Below, in pieces: positions 43,574 through 54,511 of a DNA stretch of 64,000 nt (positions are counted from its first letter, which is position 1; each line of letters begins with the position of its first letter). The notes under the pieces are model-generated. The model searched no databases. It saw only the letters and a program-made list of their open reading frames with translations, and was not told the DNA's origin. Location of the stretch: assembly GCF_014203535.1 (NCBI RefSeq), contig NZ_JACHJI010000011.1, forward strand, positions 1-64,000, read 5' to 3'. Made by a program: the position numbers and the translations under genes. Origin of the DNA: Streptomyces griseomycini. Its GTDB lineage: Bacteria; Actinomycetota; Actinomycetes; Streptomycetales; Streptomycetaceae.

Positions 43574-46500
43574 CGAGGTGGCGGGCAATCGCTTCCGGGG
43601 TTCGCAGGGTGAACAGGTCTCGGATCGTGATCACAGGACCGTACTCCCGGCGGAGCAGCCCGATCAGCCGCACCGCCAGCATGGAGTGCCCCCCGAGGGA
43701 CACGAAGTCGCTCACCGCGCTCACCTCGTCGTCGTCCAGGTCCAGTGCCTCGGCGAAGAACTCGCACACCACGGTCTCGGTCCCGGTCCGCGGGCCGCGC
43801 TCCCCCGCCGTGGTCAGCGCGCCCAGCGGCTTGGCCTCCGGCAACGCCTTGGTGTCGGCCTTCCCGTTCACCGTCAGCGGGATGCCGTCGACCTGGGCGT
43901 AGTGCGTCGGGCGCAGGAAGTCCGGCAGTCCGGCGCCGACTTCGGCGGCGACGGCCGCCAACTCGGCGCCGTCCAGCACGAGGTAGGCGGCCAGCCGGTG
44001 CGCGCCGTCGACCTGCGGGTCGGGCTGGGCGACCGCGGCGACGAACCGTACCGCCGGGTGCGCCGCGAACGCGGCCTCGACCTCTCCGAGTTCGACCCGG
44101 TGCCCCCGGATCTTGACCTGCTGGTCGGTGCGGCCCAGGTACATCAGGTTCCCGTCGGGCCGGCGGACCACCAGATCCCCGGTGCGGTACATGCGCTCGC
44201 CGGGTTCGCCGAACGGGCACGCGACGAAGCGGTGCGCGGTCTGGGCGGGCTGCCCGAGGTAACCGCGCGCGATGCCGGTGCCCGACACGTACAGCTCACC
44301 GGGAACGCCGTCCGGCAGGGGCCGCAGCCACGGGTCCAGCACGTACACGTCGGTGTTGTCGATGGGCACGCCCACCACCGGGTCCTGGCACTCGAAGGTG
44401 CCGACGCCGAGGGTGTTGATGGTGTACTCGGTGGGTCCGTACAGGTTGTAGCCGACCGTCCCCTCGGTCCCGGCGAGCCGTCGCCAGAGCGTCGGGGTGA
44501 CGGCCTCGCCGCCCAGCAGCACGAGCGCCGGCCGCCGCTGCGGGTCGTCGAGCAGGCCCTCGGCCACCAGTTGCTGCGCGTAGGTCGGGGTCACGTTGAC
44601 CACGTCGATCCCGCGCTCCAGGCAGTACTCGACCAGGCGGGGCGCGTCGCGGCGCAACTCCTCGTCGCAGATGTGCACTTCATGGCCGTCGGCCAGCCAC
44701 AGCAGCTCCTCCCACGACATGTCGAACGCGAACGACACCGTGTGCGCGATCCGGAAGACCCGGTGGCCGTGCTGTGCCAGCACCGGCTCGAAGATCCGGC
44801 GCTGGTGGTTGACCAGCATGTTGGTGAGCCCGGCGTACTCGGTCACCACGCCCTTGGGCCTCCCGGTCGATCCGGAGGTGTAGATCGTGTACGCGGGGTG
44901 CCGCAGGCGGTCCGGGTCGTCCGGCGCGAACGTCGGACACGGTTCGGCCCGGGGCAGCGGGCGGTCCAGCTCGATCAGGTCGCCGGTGAGCCCGGCCAGC
45001 CGGGGCGACACGGCGCTCACGGTGAGGATCACGTCCGGGCGGGCGTCCGCGACGATCGCGGCGATCCGCTCGTCCGGGTGGTCCAGCTCCAGCGGCACGT
45101 ACGCGGCGCCGGTGCGCAGTACGGCGAACAGCGCCACGATCGAGTCGAGCGAGCGCGGGACCGCGAGGCCCACGGTCCTCTCGGGACCGATGCCGCGCCG
45201 GACGAGCACACCGGCCACCGCGCGGCTGCGGTCCCTCAGCCGGGCGAAGGTCATGGTCGAGCCGTGGGCGACGAGCGCGACCCGTTCCGGGGCGCGGTCC
45301 GCCGCCCGGTCGAACCGGTCGACCACGGTGTCCGTGCCGACGTCCGTCCGTTCGGTCCGCCCGGGTACCGGCCCCGAGCCCCGCAGCGCCCCCACCGGCC
45401 CGGTCGACCGGGCCAGGTCCTCGAGCACGCGCAGGTAGTCGTCGAGGAGGCGACGGGCGTGCTCGGTGTCGCCGTGGCGGTACTCCAGTTTGACCGTGAG
45501 CCGGTCGCCGGGCGTGACGACCCAGGTGAACGGGTAGTGGGTGGAGTCGTCGGCCTTCACCGAGGTGATGCCGTGCCTGGCGTTCATCTCGGCGAACGCG
45601 TCCGGGTCCAGGAAGTTCTGGAGCACGAACAGGTTGTCGAACAGGGTGTCGTGCCCACTGGCCCGCTGGATCTCGCCGAGCCCCAGGTGTTCGTGCTCCA
45701 TCGCCTCGACCCGGGACGCCTGGACGGCCGACAGGTACGCGCGGACCGTGTCGTACGGCCGGGCCCGCGTCCACATCGGCACGGTGTTGAGCAGCACGCC
45801 GACGACGCCGGACAGCCCCTCGCCCTCCCGGCCGGAGACGGTCACGCCGAACACGGCGTCGCCGCGGCCCGTGCGCGCACCGAGCAGGAGGCCGAACGCG
45901 CCGGTCAGCACCGAGTTCAGCGTGACGCCGTGCGTCCTGGCCGCGTCCCGGAGCAGTTCCGACCGTTCGGCGGACAGCGTGTGCACGAGGGCGCGCGGAA
46001 GGCCGTCCGAGAGGTCCGGCGCCGGTCCGGCGAGCAGCGTCGGGCCGGGGAGGCCGGCCAGGTGCTCCGCCCAGAAGCGCTCCGCCGCGGCGGGATCCTC
46101 GGCGGCGAGCGCCCGGGCGTGGTCCTCGAAGCCCGGTGCGGCCGGGGCCGGGTCGAGCGGCTCGCCCTCCATGACGGCCCGGTAGGCGTCGAACAGGTCC
46201 CGCAGCACGATCTCGCGGGACCAGCCGTCCCACAGCAGCAGGTGGTAGCTGAGCAGCAGGCCGTCGCGGTCGTCGGGCAGCCGCACCACGGTCATCCGGA
46301 TCAGCGGCGGCTCGCCCGGGTCGAATCCGGTGCCGCGGTCCCGGGCGCGCAGGGCGTCGGCCTCGGCCTCCGTCGACAGGACGACCGTGCGGACGTCGAC
46401 CCGCCGGCCCGTCCCGAGGACCTGGACCGGGTTGCCGTCGGCGTCGGCCGTGAAGCCGGCGCCCACGACCGGGTGCCGGGTGATCACGTGCGCCATCGCC

Positions 46501-49500
46501 TCGGCCAGCGCGTCGGTGTCCAGGCGCCGGTCGAAGGTGAACCAGCTCTGCGCGACGTAGTGTCCGGCCGGGCCCGCCATCTGGGCCTGGAAGAACAGCC
46601 CCCGCTGGAGCGGGGTGACCGGTGCGGTGCGCTCGGTCCCGGCGCAGGCCTCGGCGACGTGCTCCAGCGCGTCGCGCCAGTGCTCGGTGATCCGGTCGGG
46701 AACGCCTTCGGCGAGGACGAACTCCGCGTGCAGGCTTCCGGTGGCCTCGTCGAGCCATGCGTCGACCTCGACGGCGTACGGGCCGCCCCGGTCGCCGCCG
46801 GTGAGGCGCACCGCCCGGGACTCGCTGCCCCGGCCGAGGTAGTTGAGGAGCACCTGCGGGCGGGCGGTCAGCAGCGGGGCCGTCTGCGGGTTGAGGTACC
46901 TGAGCTGCCCGTAGGCGACGTGCGCGCGCTCGTCCGGGAGGCGTTCGGCGACCTCGCGCGCCGCCGCGACGGGGTCGGTGTGCGCGGTGAGCCGCACGGG
47001 TGCGACGGCGGTGAACCAGCCGACGGTGCGGGTGTAGTCGTGGTGCTCCAGCGCCGGGACCCGGCCGTGCCGCTCCAGTTCGATCGCGAGATCGGTGGGT
47101 GACGGCTGGACGCGGGTCAGCGCGGTGCGCAGGGCGCCGCACAGCAGCTCGGTGACGCCGATGCCGAGGGCGGCGGGCGCGGTACGCGTCACGCGGTCGC
47201 TCAGGTGCGGGGCGAGCACGACGGTGGTCTCCCGCGGCTCCCCGACCGTCGGGAGCAGTCCGGGGGCCCGGAGCGTGGTGACCCAGTGCCCGAGGCCGTC
47301 GATCGCCTCGGCGGACCGGAGGGCGAGCGCGTCGGCGTACTCGGCGTAGGACGTGGTCGGCGGGGGCAGGGGCTCCCCGCGCAGGGCGGTGGCCAGGTCG
47401 TCCAGCAGGATCAGCCAGGACACCGCGTCGACGGCGAGGTGGTGCACGGTGACCACCAGGGTCCGGCTCGCCTCCAGCCACGAGAAGGCGACGACGTCCC
47501 CGGACTCGGGGTCGAGCCGCCCGGCGGCCTCGTCCGCGGCGGTCGTCGTGTCGGTCGTGTCCGCCCGTGCGACGGTGATCCGGCGGGCGGGCCCGGTGCT
47601 CAGCGCCCACACGCCGTGCTCGACGCGCAGCCGCATCCGGAGGACAGGGTGCGCGGCGACGACGGCGTGCGCGGCGCGCTCGACGTCGGCGAGCTCCGTG
47701 CCCCCGGGGGCCTCCAGGGTCCTGGCCTGGGCGAACCGGGCGAGGGATCCACCCAGTTCGCGCTGGCGCAGGATGATCGGCGTCGGCGTCAGCGGACCGT
47801 CCGCACGGCGGGCGGGTGCGGGCCCCGTCCCGCCCCGGGGGGTGCGCGTCCCCAGGTGCTCGGCGAGCGCACGCGGTGTCCTGAGCAGGAACACGTCCCG
47901 GGGTGTGATGGCCAGGCCGAGTGCCCTGGCCCGGTTGACCACGGTGATGGCGACGATGCTGTCGCCTCCGGCGCGGAAGAAGTCGGTGTCGCCGTCCGCG
48001 GCGGAGCCGGGCAGCGTCCCGGCGAAGACGTCGACGAGCGCGGCCAGCGCGGAATCGCTCACGGCCGTCGGGGTGTCGTCCCGCGCGGCCCGCTCGGTGA
48101 GGGCCTTGCGGTCCAGTTTGCCGTTGACCGTCAGGGGCAGCGCGTCGACCGGCAGCACCCGGCCCGGGATCATGTGCGCGGGCAGCTTCGCGGACAGCCG
48201 GCCGGAGAGGTCGGCGGGCACCCGGCCCACGACGTGCGCGACCAGGTGGTCGCCGCTGCCGGCCACGGTCACGGCGACGTCGACCACGCCGTCGAGCTCC
48301 CGGATCGCGGACTCCACCTCGCCCGGCTCGATCCGGAACCCCTTGAGCTGGACCTGGTCGTCGGCACGGCCCACGAACTCCAGCTCGCCGTCGAGCGTGC
48401 GGCGGGCGAGGTCGCCCGTGTGGTACATGCGGGAGCCGTCGCCCGCGAAGGGGTCCGCCACGAACCGGCCGGCCGTGAGCCCGGGCCTGCCCAGGTAGCC
48501 GAGCGACACCTGCTCGCCGGCGACGTAGATGGCGCCCACCCGGCCCGGCGGCACCGGCCGGAGCCGCTCGTCGAGCAGGTGGGTGACCAGGCCGGGGATC
48601 GGGCCGCCGATCGGGCTGGCGCCGTCGCCGGGGCCGAAGTCCTCCTCGGTCAGCACGCGGTGGGTGACGTGCACGGTGGTCTCGGTGATGCCGTACATGT
48701 TGACCAGCTCGGGCGAACGGGTGCCGTGCCGCTCGACCCAGCCGCGCAGCCGCCCGAGGTCCAGCGCCTCGCCGCCGAGGACGATCCGGCGCAGGGCGGG
48801 CAGCGGCTCGCCGGCCAGCCGGTCGGCCTCGACGAACTGGTGGAAGGCCGAGGGGGTCTGGTTGAGCACGGTCACGCCGCGTTCGCGGACCAGCCGGTGG
48901 AAGTCGACCGGGGAGCGGGTCAGCCCGTACTCCGGCACCAGCAGCTCACCGCCGTGCGCCAGCGCGCCCCACAGCTCCCAGACCGCGAAGTCGAAGGAGA
49001 AGGAGTGGAACTGGACCCAGACGTCGTGCGGCCCGAAGGCCATGGCGGACCGGGTGTTGGCGAGCAGTGCCACCACACCGGAGTGCGGGACGACGACGCC
49101 CTTGGGCCGGCCGGTCGACCCGGAGGTGTAGATCACGTACGCGGGGTCGTGTGCCCTCGCCTCCGGCCCGTCCCCGGTGCCGGCGGGCGGCGGCTCGTCG
49201 CCCTGGACGAGGACGCGGGCCGGTACCCCCGTCCGCGCCAGCAGTCGTGTGAAGCGGTCGCGCTGCCCGCGGTCCACGAGGACGACCTGCGGGGCGGCGT
49301 CGGTGAGGATGTACTCCAGCCGTTCGTCCGGGTACGCCGGGTCCAGCGGCACGTACGCGCCGCCCGCGCCGACGACGGCGACCAGGGCGACGACCTGCTC
49401 CACGGAGCGCGGGACGGCGACGGCGACCCGCCGGCCCGGCCGTACCCCGGCCGCGCGCAGCGTCGAGGCCAACGCGTTCCTGGCTCCGGCCAGTTCGCCG

Positions 49501-52500
49501 TACGTCAGGGACCGCGTGCGGCCGTCGAGACCGCACTGGGTGACGGCGGTGGCCGCCGGGTCCCGGTGCGCGGCGGCGTCGAACAGTCCGCCCAGGGTGG
49601 TCCCGGTGACCGGCTCGGGACGCCGGTCGGTGCCGGCTGCCAGGTCGTCGACCAGGGCGTCCGGTCGGGTGAGCAGGGCGGTGAGGGCCGAGGTGAACGT
49701 GCGCAGGATCGCCCGGGCGGTCGTCCCGCGCAGCAGTTCGCCGTCGTGGATCAGGTTGAAGCGCGGACGGCCGCCGGGTGCGCGTTCCACCACCAGCGTC
49801 AGCGGGTAGTGCGGTGCGCCCTCGTTCACGATGCCGGTGACGACCAGCGTGTCGCCGGGCCGCCGCAGACCGGCGACGTCGGTCGCGACGTCGAACACGA
49901 CCAGGGTGTCGAACAGGGGGCCGCCGACGCCGGCCCGGCGGCCGATCCTCGCCAGCGGGACGTGCTGGTGCGCCAGCACCGCGTTCCGGTGTTCCCGCAC
50001 CGAGGCGAGCAGGTCCCGGGCCGTGGTGGTGCCGGTCCACCGGGCGCGTACGGGGACGGTGTTGATGAACAGGCCCACCATGTCCTCGATGCCGGGTACG
50101 TCCGCGTCGCGTCCGGACACGGTGGAGCCGAACACGACGTCCCTGCCGTGCAGGACGCCGCCCAGCGTCACCGCCCAGGCGGTGTGCACGGCCACGCTCA
50201 GCGGCACGCCGGCCGACCGTGCGGCCGCGTCGACGTCGACGTCCGGCTCCACGGAGGTGTCGGCGAACCGGTCGGACGGGGTGTGCCCCTCGGCCACCAG
50301 GGACGGGCCGGGCAGCCCGGCGAGCTGGTCCTGCCAGACGCGGTCGCTCTCGTCGTCGTCGCGTGCCGCGAGCCGGCGCACGTGGTCCGGGAAGCCGCCG
50401 AGCGGGCGCACGGTTCCCGGCGCGTGGTACTCGGCCAGCAGCGCGCGGAGCATCGGCGGCACCGACCAGCCGTCGGCGACGATGTGGTGCACGGTCTGCA
50501 CCAGGACGTTCCGGCCGGGGCCGCCGCGGACGAGGGTGTACCGCATGAGCGGGCCGGCGGCCAGGTCGAACCCGGCGCGGCGGTCCCGCTCGGCCAGGTC
50601 GCGTATCCCGTCGTCGGTGACGCCGGGGCGGTCCAGCACGGTGAAGGGGGCCTCGACACCGCTCTCGAGCACGGAGACCACACGGCCGTCGGCGAGGGTC
50701 ACGAACCGTGCGGCCAGGTTCGGGTACAGCGTGAGCAGCCGGGTGGCCGCCGCCGCGAGCCGGCCGGCGTCCACCTCGCCGTCCAGGGTGAGCAGCTGCT
50801 GCTCGACGTAGGCGCCCGCCGAGTCGTCGTCGAAGACGGAGTGGAAGTACAGGCCCTCCTGCAGCGGGGTCAGCGGCAGGACGTCCCGCAGCGCCGGGCC
50901 GTCCAGGGCGTCGACGTCGGCCTGGGTCAGCGGCACCGGGCCGAAGTCGCTCGGCGAGTGGCCGCCCCGTGGGTCGAGCGCGGCCAGCCCGGTCAGGGCC
51001 GTGCGGAGGTACCCGCCGAGGGTCGTGACGTCCTCGTCCGTGAACATTCCGGCGGGCCAGGAGATGGTGGTGACCAGCTCGTACCCGCCGGTCGGGACCG
51101 GCTCGGCGACGGCGTTGAACTCCAGGGCGCGCGGCAGGCGCATGCGCGGGTCGCGCTTCTCGCCCAACTGGCCTGCGGCGACCGCGAGCTGCCAGTCGCC
51201 GGAGGAGCCGGCGGCGAAGCGGCCCAGGTAGTTGAACAGCACCTGTGGTGCGGGCGCGTCGAACTCGGTGCGGGTCAGGTGGCGCAGGGCGCCGTAGGAG
51301 ACGCCGTTGTCCGGGACCCGGGCGAGGTCCTCCTTGACCGCCTTGAGCGCCGCGGTCAGGTATCCGGGCGCGGTGAAGTCGGTGGCCGCGCCGGGGTCGA
51401 CGGTCACCGGGAACAGGGTGGTGAACCAGCCCACGGTCCGCGACAGCTCGGGTTCGAACCCGGCGGAGTCCGCCACGAACCGTCCTTCGCGGCCGTGGCC
51501 CTCGAGCTCGATGTGCGCGAAGGTCTGGTCCTGCCCGAGGTCGCGGCGCCACCGGGCGAGGGCGACGGCGAGCGCGGTCAGCAGCACGTCGTTGACGCCC
51601 GCGTGGAACTTCGCGGGGACCTCGCCCAGCAGCGCCGCCGTGGTCCCGGGGCCGACCGAGACGGTCCGCAGCCGCTCCGTCGCGACGGTGTCGGACGCGG
51701 ACAGCGCGCGCCTGCCCACCGGCCGGTCGTCTCCCGGCAGGGGGCGCCGGTAGTAGGAGCTGTCCGCGTCGAACGCGGCGCGCTCCAGCAGCTGCGTCCA
51801 GCGCCGGAACGACGTGCCCACCGGGGGCAGTTCGATCGGGGCGCCCGAGGAGGACTGCCGCCAGGCGGTGGCCAGGTCCTCCATCAGGACCCGCCAGGAG
51901 ACGCCGTCGACCACCACGTGGTGGGCGACCAGGACCAGCTGCCGTGCCGCGCGGCGCCAGACGGCGCGCAGCATCACGCCGCCGTCGGGGTCCAGCCCGT
52001 CGGTGGCGAGCGCGACGCACTCGTCGAGCGGCCGGTCGCTCTCCTGCCACCCGGCGAGGGCCCGGTCCGCCTCCGGGACGTCGAAGCCCCAGCGCTCGCC
52101 GCGCACCAGCCTGGCGCGGAGCATGTCGTGGTGCCGGACCACGGCGGTGAGGACCGCGTCGAGGGCGTCGGCGGTCAGGTCCGCCGGCGTGTTCAGGACG
52201 ACCGACTGGACGAAGCCGTCGATCGCGTCGGTGGTCTCGCCGAGCCACTGCACGATGGGCGACCCCGCGACGGCACCGGTCGCGACGTCGCGGTGGTCCA
52301 CGGCGGGGGCGTCCCCGCGGCTCGCGACCGCCGCCAGCGCCCCCACGGTCCTGTGGGTGAGGATCTGCCGTGCCGTGACGTGGAGTCCCGCGTCGCGCAG
52401 CGCGCCCAGCAGGGAGACGGCCAGGATGCTGTCTCCGCCGAGCTGGAAGAAGTCCTGGTCGACGCCGACCTCCTCGAGCCGCAGCACCGCCGCGACCGCC

Positions 52501-54464
52501 GCGCACACCGCGCGCTCGTCGTCGGTGGCGGGCGGCACCAGGGAGCCCGTCCCGACCGCGGGTTCCGGCAGCGCGTTCCGGTCGAGCTTGCCGTTCGCGG
52601 TGAGCGGGAACTCCGTCATCACGACGATGTGGGCGGGCACCATGTACTCCACCATGTGCGCCGCGGCCCACGCCTTGACCTCGTCCGCCCGCAGGTCCTC
52701 GCTCCCGGCCGCCGGGATGACGTACCCCACCAGGTAGGTGCCGCCCGCCGTGTTCTTCTTCGCGACGACGCAGGTGTGGCGTACGCCGGGGTGCTCCGCG
52801 AGACCGGCCTCGACGTCCTCGGTCTCCAGCCGCATGCCGCGGATCTTGATCTGGTTGTCGGCCCGGCCGAGGAAGTCCAGCGACCCGTCCGGGGCGAACC
52901 GCGCGAGGTCACCGGTGCGGTACAGCCGGGACCCGTCGTCCGCGAAGGGGTTCGCCACGAAGCGGGAGGCGGTGAGGCCGGGCGCGTTGGCGTACCCGCG
53001 CCCCAGGAGGAAGCCGCCGACGTACAGTTCGCCGCCGACCCCGACGGGGACCGGGCGCAGCTCGTCGTCCAGGACGTACAGCTGGGTGTTGGGGTTGGCC
53101 CTGCCGATCGACGTCGACAGGCGTTCCGCCGCGCCCCGGTAGACGACGTGCGAGACGCCGATGGTCGTCTCGGCCGGGCCGTAGCCGTGGTACAGGGGGA
53201 CGTCGAGCTTGGCGCGGAACCGCTCGTACAGTTCCGGGGTCAGCACCTCGCCGCCGCACCACACGTGCCGCAGGCTGTCCAGTCGCCCGGAGTCGCCCGC
53301 GATCTCCAGCAGCACGTCCAGCATGGACGGCACCAGGTAGGTGAAGGTGACGCGCTGCTCGGCGATCACGCTCAGCAGGTGGTGCGGGTCGCGTTCGCCG
53401 CCGGGCCGCAGGACCACCAGCCGGCCGCCGGACACCAGCGGCAGGAGTATCTCGTTGACGGAGATGTCGAAGGACAACGGCGCCTTGAACAGCGACGCGT
53501 CGTCGTGGCCGAAGCCCAGGACCTCGTGCACCTGCCACAGCAGGCGCTCGCTGATCGCCTCGTGCCGGATCATCGCGCCCTTGGGCCGCCCGGTCGAGCC
53601 GGACGTGAAGATGACGTAGGCGAGGGCGTCGCCGTGGACGGCGACCCCGGTCCCCCCGGTGGGGTGGGAGCCGAACCGCCAGTCGTCCACGTCGACGGCC
53701 ACGGCCTCCGGTTCCCCCGCCGCGTGCTCGCCCGAGTCGTTGAGCTGCACCGCGACCCGGGCGTCCGCGACGACGACGGCCCGGCGCGCGGCGGGCCACT
53801 GCGGATCGAGCGGCACGAACGCGCATCCGGCCTGGAGCACGCCGAGCAGGCCGATCACCATGTCGGCGGAGCGGTCCAGGGAGATGCCGACGACCTGTTC
53901 GGCGGTGAGGCCGCGTTCGATCAGGTGGTGGGCCAACTGGCTGGACAGCTCCGCGGCCTGGCGGTAGGTCAGCGTCCGGTGCCCGTCGACGACGGCGACG
54001 GCGTCCGGCCTGGTCCGGGCCTGCTCGCGGAACATCTCCACGACGGTCGGGCGGACCCGGTCGGCACGGGTGTCGTTCCACTCGGCCAGGGTCTCGAGCC
54101 TCGCGGCCACACTGGACGGACCGATGGTGCCGAGGGACCGGTCCGGGAAGTCGGCCAGGTCGTCCAGGGCCTGCTGCGCGTCGGCCGGGTCGACGCCTTC
54201 CGGGACCGTGATGCTCCGGCCGTCCGCGCCGACCTCCCAGTCGCCGGGCGCGGAACCGCCGTGGTCGACCCAGCCGAGGACGTCGGCGAACAGGGTGGCG
54301 GGGGTGAGGTCGATCCCGTCGCTCCCCCGGCCCGTCGCCCAGTACGCCAGCCCGATGGCGCACGCCTCGGTGACGGTCCGGTCGGAGTGGTCGCCGGTCC
54401 GCCTGCGGACACCGGCCAGGCGCGCGGGAGAAAGCCGTACGAGACGAGCGCTCGGTTCCCTCAT
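43560..54464 (-). CDS. cchH: Coelichelin non-ribosomal peptide synthetase
   Basis: A 3634-residue trimodular NRPS: A1 (motif near 286)-T1 (677)-E1 (848)-C2 (1325)-A2 (1778)-T2 (2165)-E2 (2337)-C3 (2741)-A3 (3194)-T3 (3590), without a thioesterase. Pocket codes read by eye are DINYWGGIG (formyl-hydroxyornithine), DFWNVGMVH (threonine) and DMENLGLIN (hydroxyornithine), the codes known for CchH of S. coelicolor. Both T1 and T2 carry GGDS, as expected before epimerases. C3 reads HLLLWDG instead of HHxxxDG, losing the catalytic second His. The first 110 or so residues precede the C-A-like linker and have no clear domain. It makes a tetrapeptide from three modules, so one module must be reused. Confidence 0.97.
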   Translation of the reverse strand: MREPSARLVRLSPARLAGVRRRTGDHSDRTVTEACAIGLAYWATGRGSDGIDLTPATLFADVLGWVDHGGSAPGDWEVGADGRSITVPEGVDPADAQQALDDLADFPDRSLGTIGPSSVAARLETLAEWNDTRADRVRPTVVEMFREQARTRPDAVAVVDGHRTLTYRQAAELSSQLAHHLIERGLTAEQVVGISLDRSADMVIGLLGVLQAGCAFVPLDPQWPAARRAVVVADARVAVQLNDSGEHAAGEPEAVAVDVDDWRFGSHPTGGTGVAVHGDALAYVIFTSGSTGRPKGAMIRHEAISERLLWQVHEVLGFGHDDASLFKAPLSFDISVNEILLPLVSGGRLVVLRPGGERDPHHLLSVIAEQRVTFTYLVPSMLDVLLEIAGDSGRLDSLRHVWCGGEVLTPELYERFRAKLDVPLYHGYGPAETTIGVSHVVYRGAAERLSTSIGRANPNTQLYVLDDELRPVPVGVGGELYVGGFLLGRGYANAPGLTASRFVANPFADDGSRLYRTGDLARFAPDGSLDFLGRADNQIKIRGMRLETEDVEAGLAEHPGVRHTCVVAKKNTAGGTYLVGYVIPAAGSEDLRADEVKAWAAAHMVEYMVPAHIVVMTEFPLTANGKLDRNALPEPAVGTGSLVPPATDDERAVCAAVAAVLRLEEVGVDQDFFQLGGDSILAVSLLGALRDAGLHVTARQILTHRTVGALAAVASRGDAPAVDHRDVATGAVAGSPIVQWLGETTDAIDGFVQSVVLNTPADLTADALDAVLTAVVRHHDMLRARLVRGERWGFDVPEADRALAGWQESDRPLDECVALATDGLDPDGGVMLRAVWRRAARQLVLVAHHVVVDGVSWRVLMEDLATAWRQSSSGAPIELPPVGTSFRRWTQLLERAAFDADSSYYRRPLPGDDRPVGRRALSASDTVATERLRTVSVGPGTTAALLGEVPAKFHAGVNDVLLTALAVALARWRRDLGQDQTFAHIELEGHGREGRFVADSAGFEPELSRTVGWFTTLFPVTVDPGAATDFTAPGYLTAALKAVKEDLARVPDNGVSYGALRHLTRTEFDAPAPQVLFNYLGRFAAGSSGDWQLAVAAGQLGEKRDPRMRLPRALEFNAVAEPVPTGGYELVTTISWPAGMFTDEDVTTLGGYLRTALTGLAALDPRGGHSPSDFGPVPLTQADVDALDGPALRDVLPLTPLQEGLYFHSVFDDDSAGAYVEQQLLTLDGEVDAGRLAAAATRLLTLYPNLAARFVTLADGRVVSVLESGVEAPFTVLDRPGVTDDGIRDLAERDRRAGFDLAAGPLMRYTLVRGGPGRNVLVQTVHHIVADGWSVPPMLRALLAEYHAPGTVRPLGGFPDHVRRLAARDDDESDRVWQDQLAGLPGPSLVAEGHTPSDRFADTSVEPDVDVDAAARSAGVPLSVAVHTAWAVTLGGVLHGRDVVFGSTVSGRDADVPGIEDMVGLFINTVPVRARWTGTTTARDLLASVREHRNAVLAHQHVPLARIGRRAGVGGPLFDTLVVFDVATDVAGLRRPGDTLVVTGIVNEGAPHYPLTLVVERAPGGRPRFNLIHDGELLRGTTARAILRTFTSALTALLTRPDALVDDLAAGTDRRPEPVTGTTLGGLFDAAAHRDPAATAVTQCGLDGRTRSLTYGELAGARNALASTLRAAGVRPGRRVAVAVPRSVEQVVALVAVVGAGGAYVPLDPAYPDERLEYILTDAAPQVVLVDRGQRDRFTRLLARTGVPARVLVQGDEPPPAGTGDGPEARAHDPAYVIYTSGSTGRPKGVVVPHSGVVALLANTRSAMAFGPHDVWVQFHSFSFDFAVWELWGALAHGGELLVPEYGLTRSPVDFHRLVRERGVTVLNQTPSAFHQFVEADRLAGEPLPALRRIVLGGEALDLGRLRGWVERHGTRSPELVNMYGITETTVHVTHRVLTEEDFGPGDGASPIGGPIPGLVTHLLDERLRPVPPGRVGAIYVAGEQVSLGYLGRPGLTAGRFVADPFAGDGSRMYHTGDLARRTLDGELEFVGRADDQVQLKGFRIEPGEVESAIRELDGVVDVAVTVAGSGDHLVAHVVGRVPADLSGRLSAKLPAHMIPGRVLPVDALPLTVNGKLDRKALTERAARDDTPTAVSDSALAALVDVFAGTLPGSAADGDTDFFRAGGDSIVAITVVNRARALGLAITPRDVFLLRTPRALAEHLGTRTPRGGTGPAPARRADGPLTPTPIILRQRELGGSLARFAQARTLEAPGGTELADVERAAHAVVAAHPVLRMRLRVEHGVWALSTGPARRITVARADTTDTTTAADEAAGRLDPESGDVVAFSWLEASRTLVVTVHHLAVDAVSWLILLDDLATALRGEPLPPPTTSYAEYADALALRSAEAIDGLGHWVTTLRAPGLLPTVGEPRETTVVLAPHLSDRVTRTAPAALGIGVTELLCGALRTALTRVQPSPTDLAIELERHGRVPALEHHDYTRTVGWFTAVAPVRLTAHTDPVAAAREVAERLPDERAHVAYGQLRYLNPQTAPLLTARPQVLLNYLGRGSESRAVRLTGGDRGGPYAVEVDAWLDEATGSLHAEFVLAEGVPDRITEHWRDALEHVAEACAGTERTAPVTPLQRGLFFQAQMAGPAGHYVAQSWFTFDRRLDTDALAEAMAHVITRHPVVGAGFTADADGNPVQVLGTGRRVDVRTVVLSTEAEADALRARDRGTGFDPGEPPLIRMTVVRLPDDRDGLLLSYHLLLWDGWSREIVLRDLFDAYRAVMEGEPLDPAPAAPGFEDHARALAAEDPAAAERFWAEHLAGLPGPTLLAGPAPDLSDGLPRALVHTLSAERSELLRDAARTHGVTLNSVLTGAFGLLLGARTGRGDAVFGVTVSGREGEGLSGVVGVLLNTVPMWTRARPYDTVRAYLSAVQASRVEAMEHEHLGLGEIQRASGHDTLFDNLFVLQNFLDPDAFAEMNARHGITSVKADDSTHYPFTWVVTPGDRLTVKLEYRHGDTEHARRLLDDYLRVLEDLARSTGPVGALRGSGPVPGRTERTDVGTDTVVDRFDRAADRAPERVALVAHGSTMTFARLRDRSRAVAGVLVRRGIGPERTVGLAVPRSLDSIVALFAVLRTGAAYVPLELDHPDERIAAIVADARPDVILTVSAVSPRLAGLTGDLIELDRPLPRAEPCPTFAPDDPDRLRHPAYTIYTSGSTGRPKGVVTEYAGLTNMLVNHQRRIFEPVLAQHGHRVFRIAHTVSFAFDMSWEELLWLADGHEVHICDEELRRDAPRLVEYCLERGIDVVNVTPTYAQQLVAEGLLDDPQRRPALVLLGGEAVTPTLWRRLAGTEGTVGYNLYGPTEYTINTLGVGTFECQDPVVGVPIDNTDVYVLDPWLRPLPDGVPGELYVSGTGIARGYLGQPAQTAHRFVACPFGEPGERMYRTGDLVVRRPDGNLMYLGRTDQQVKIRGHRVELGEVEAAFAAHPAVRFVAAVAQPDPQVDGAHRLAAYLVLDGAELAAVAAEVGAGLPDFLRPTHYAQVDGIPLTVNGKADTKALPEAKPLGALTTAGERGPRTGTETVVCEFFAEALDLDDDEVSAVSDFVSLGGHSMLAVRLIGLLRREYGPVITIRDLFTLRTPEAIARHLDDRS

Positions 54465-54511
54465 CGAAGACTCAGCACCCTTTCCGGGAGAGCGGACGGA
54501 CCCAACCGAAC

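Noticed and set aside
43464..47102. A plus-strand 1212-codon frame over the 3' part of cchH
   Set aside because: Antisense to A3, T3 and C3 of CchH, with no ribosome binding site or recognisable domain.
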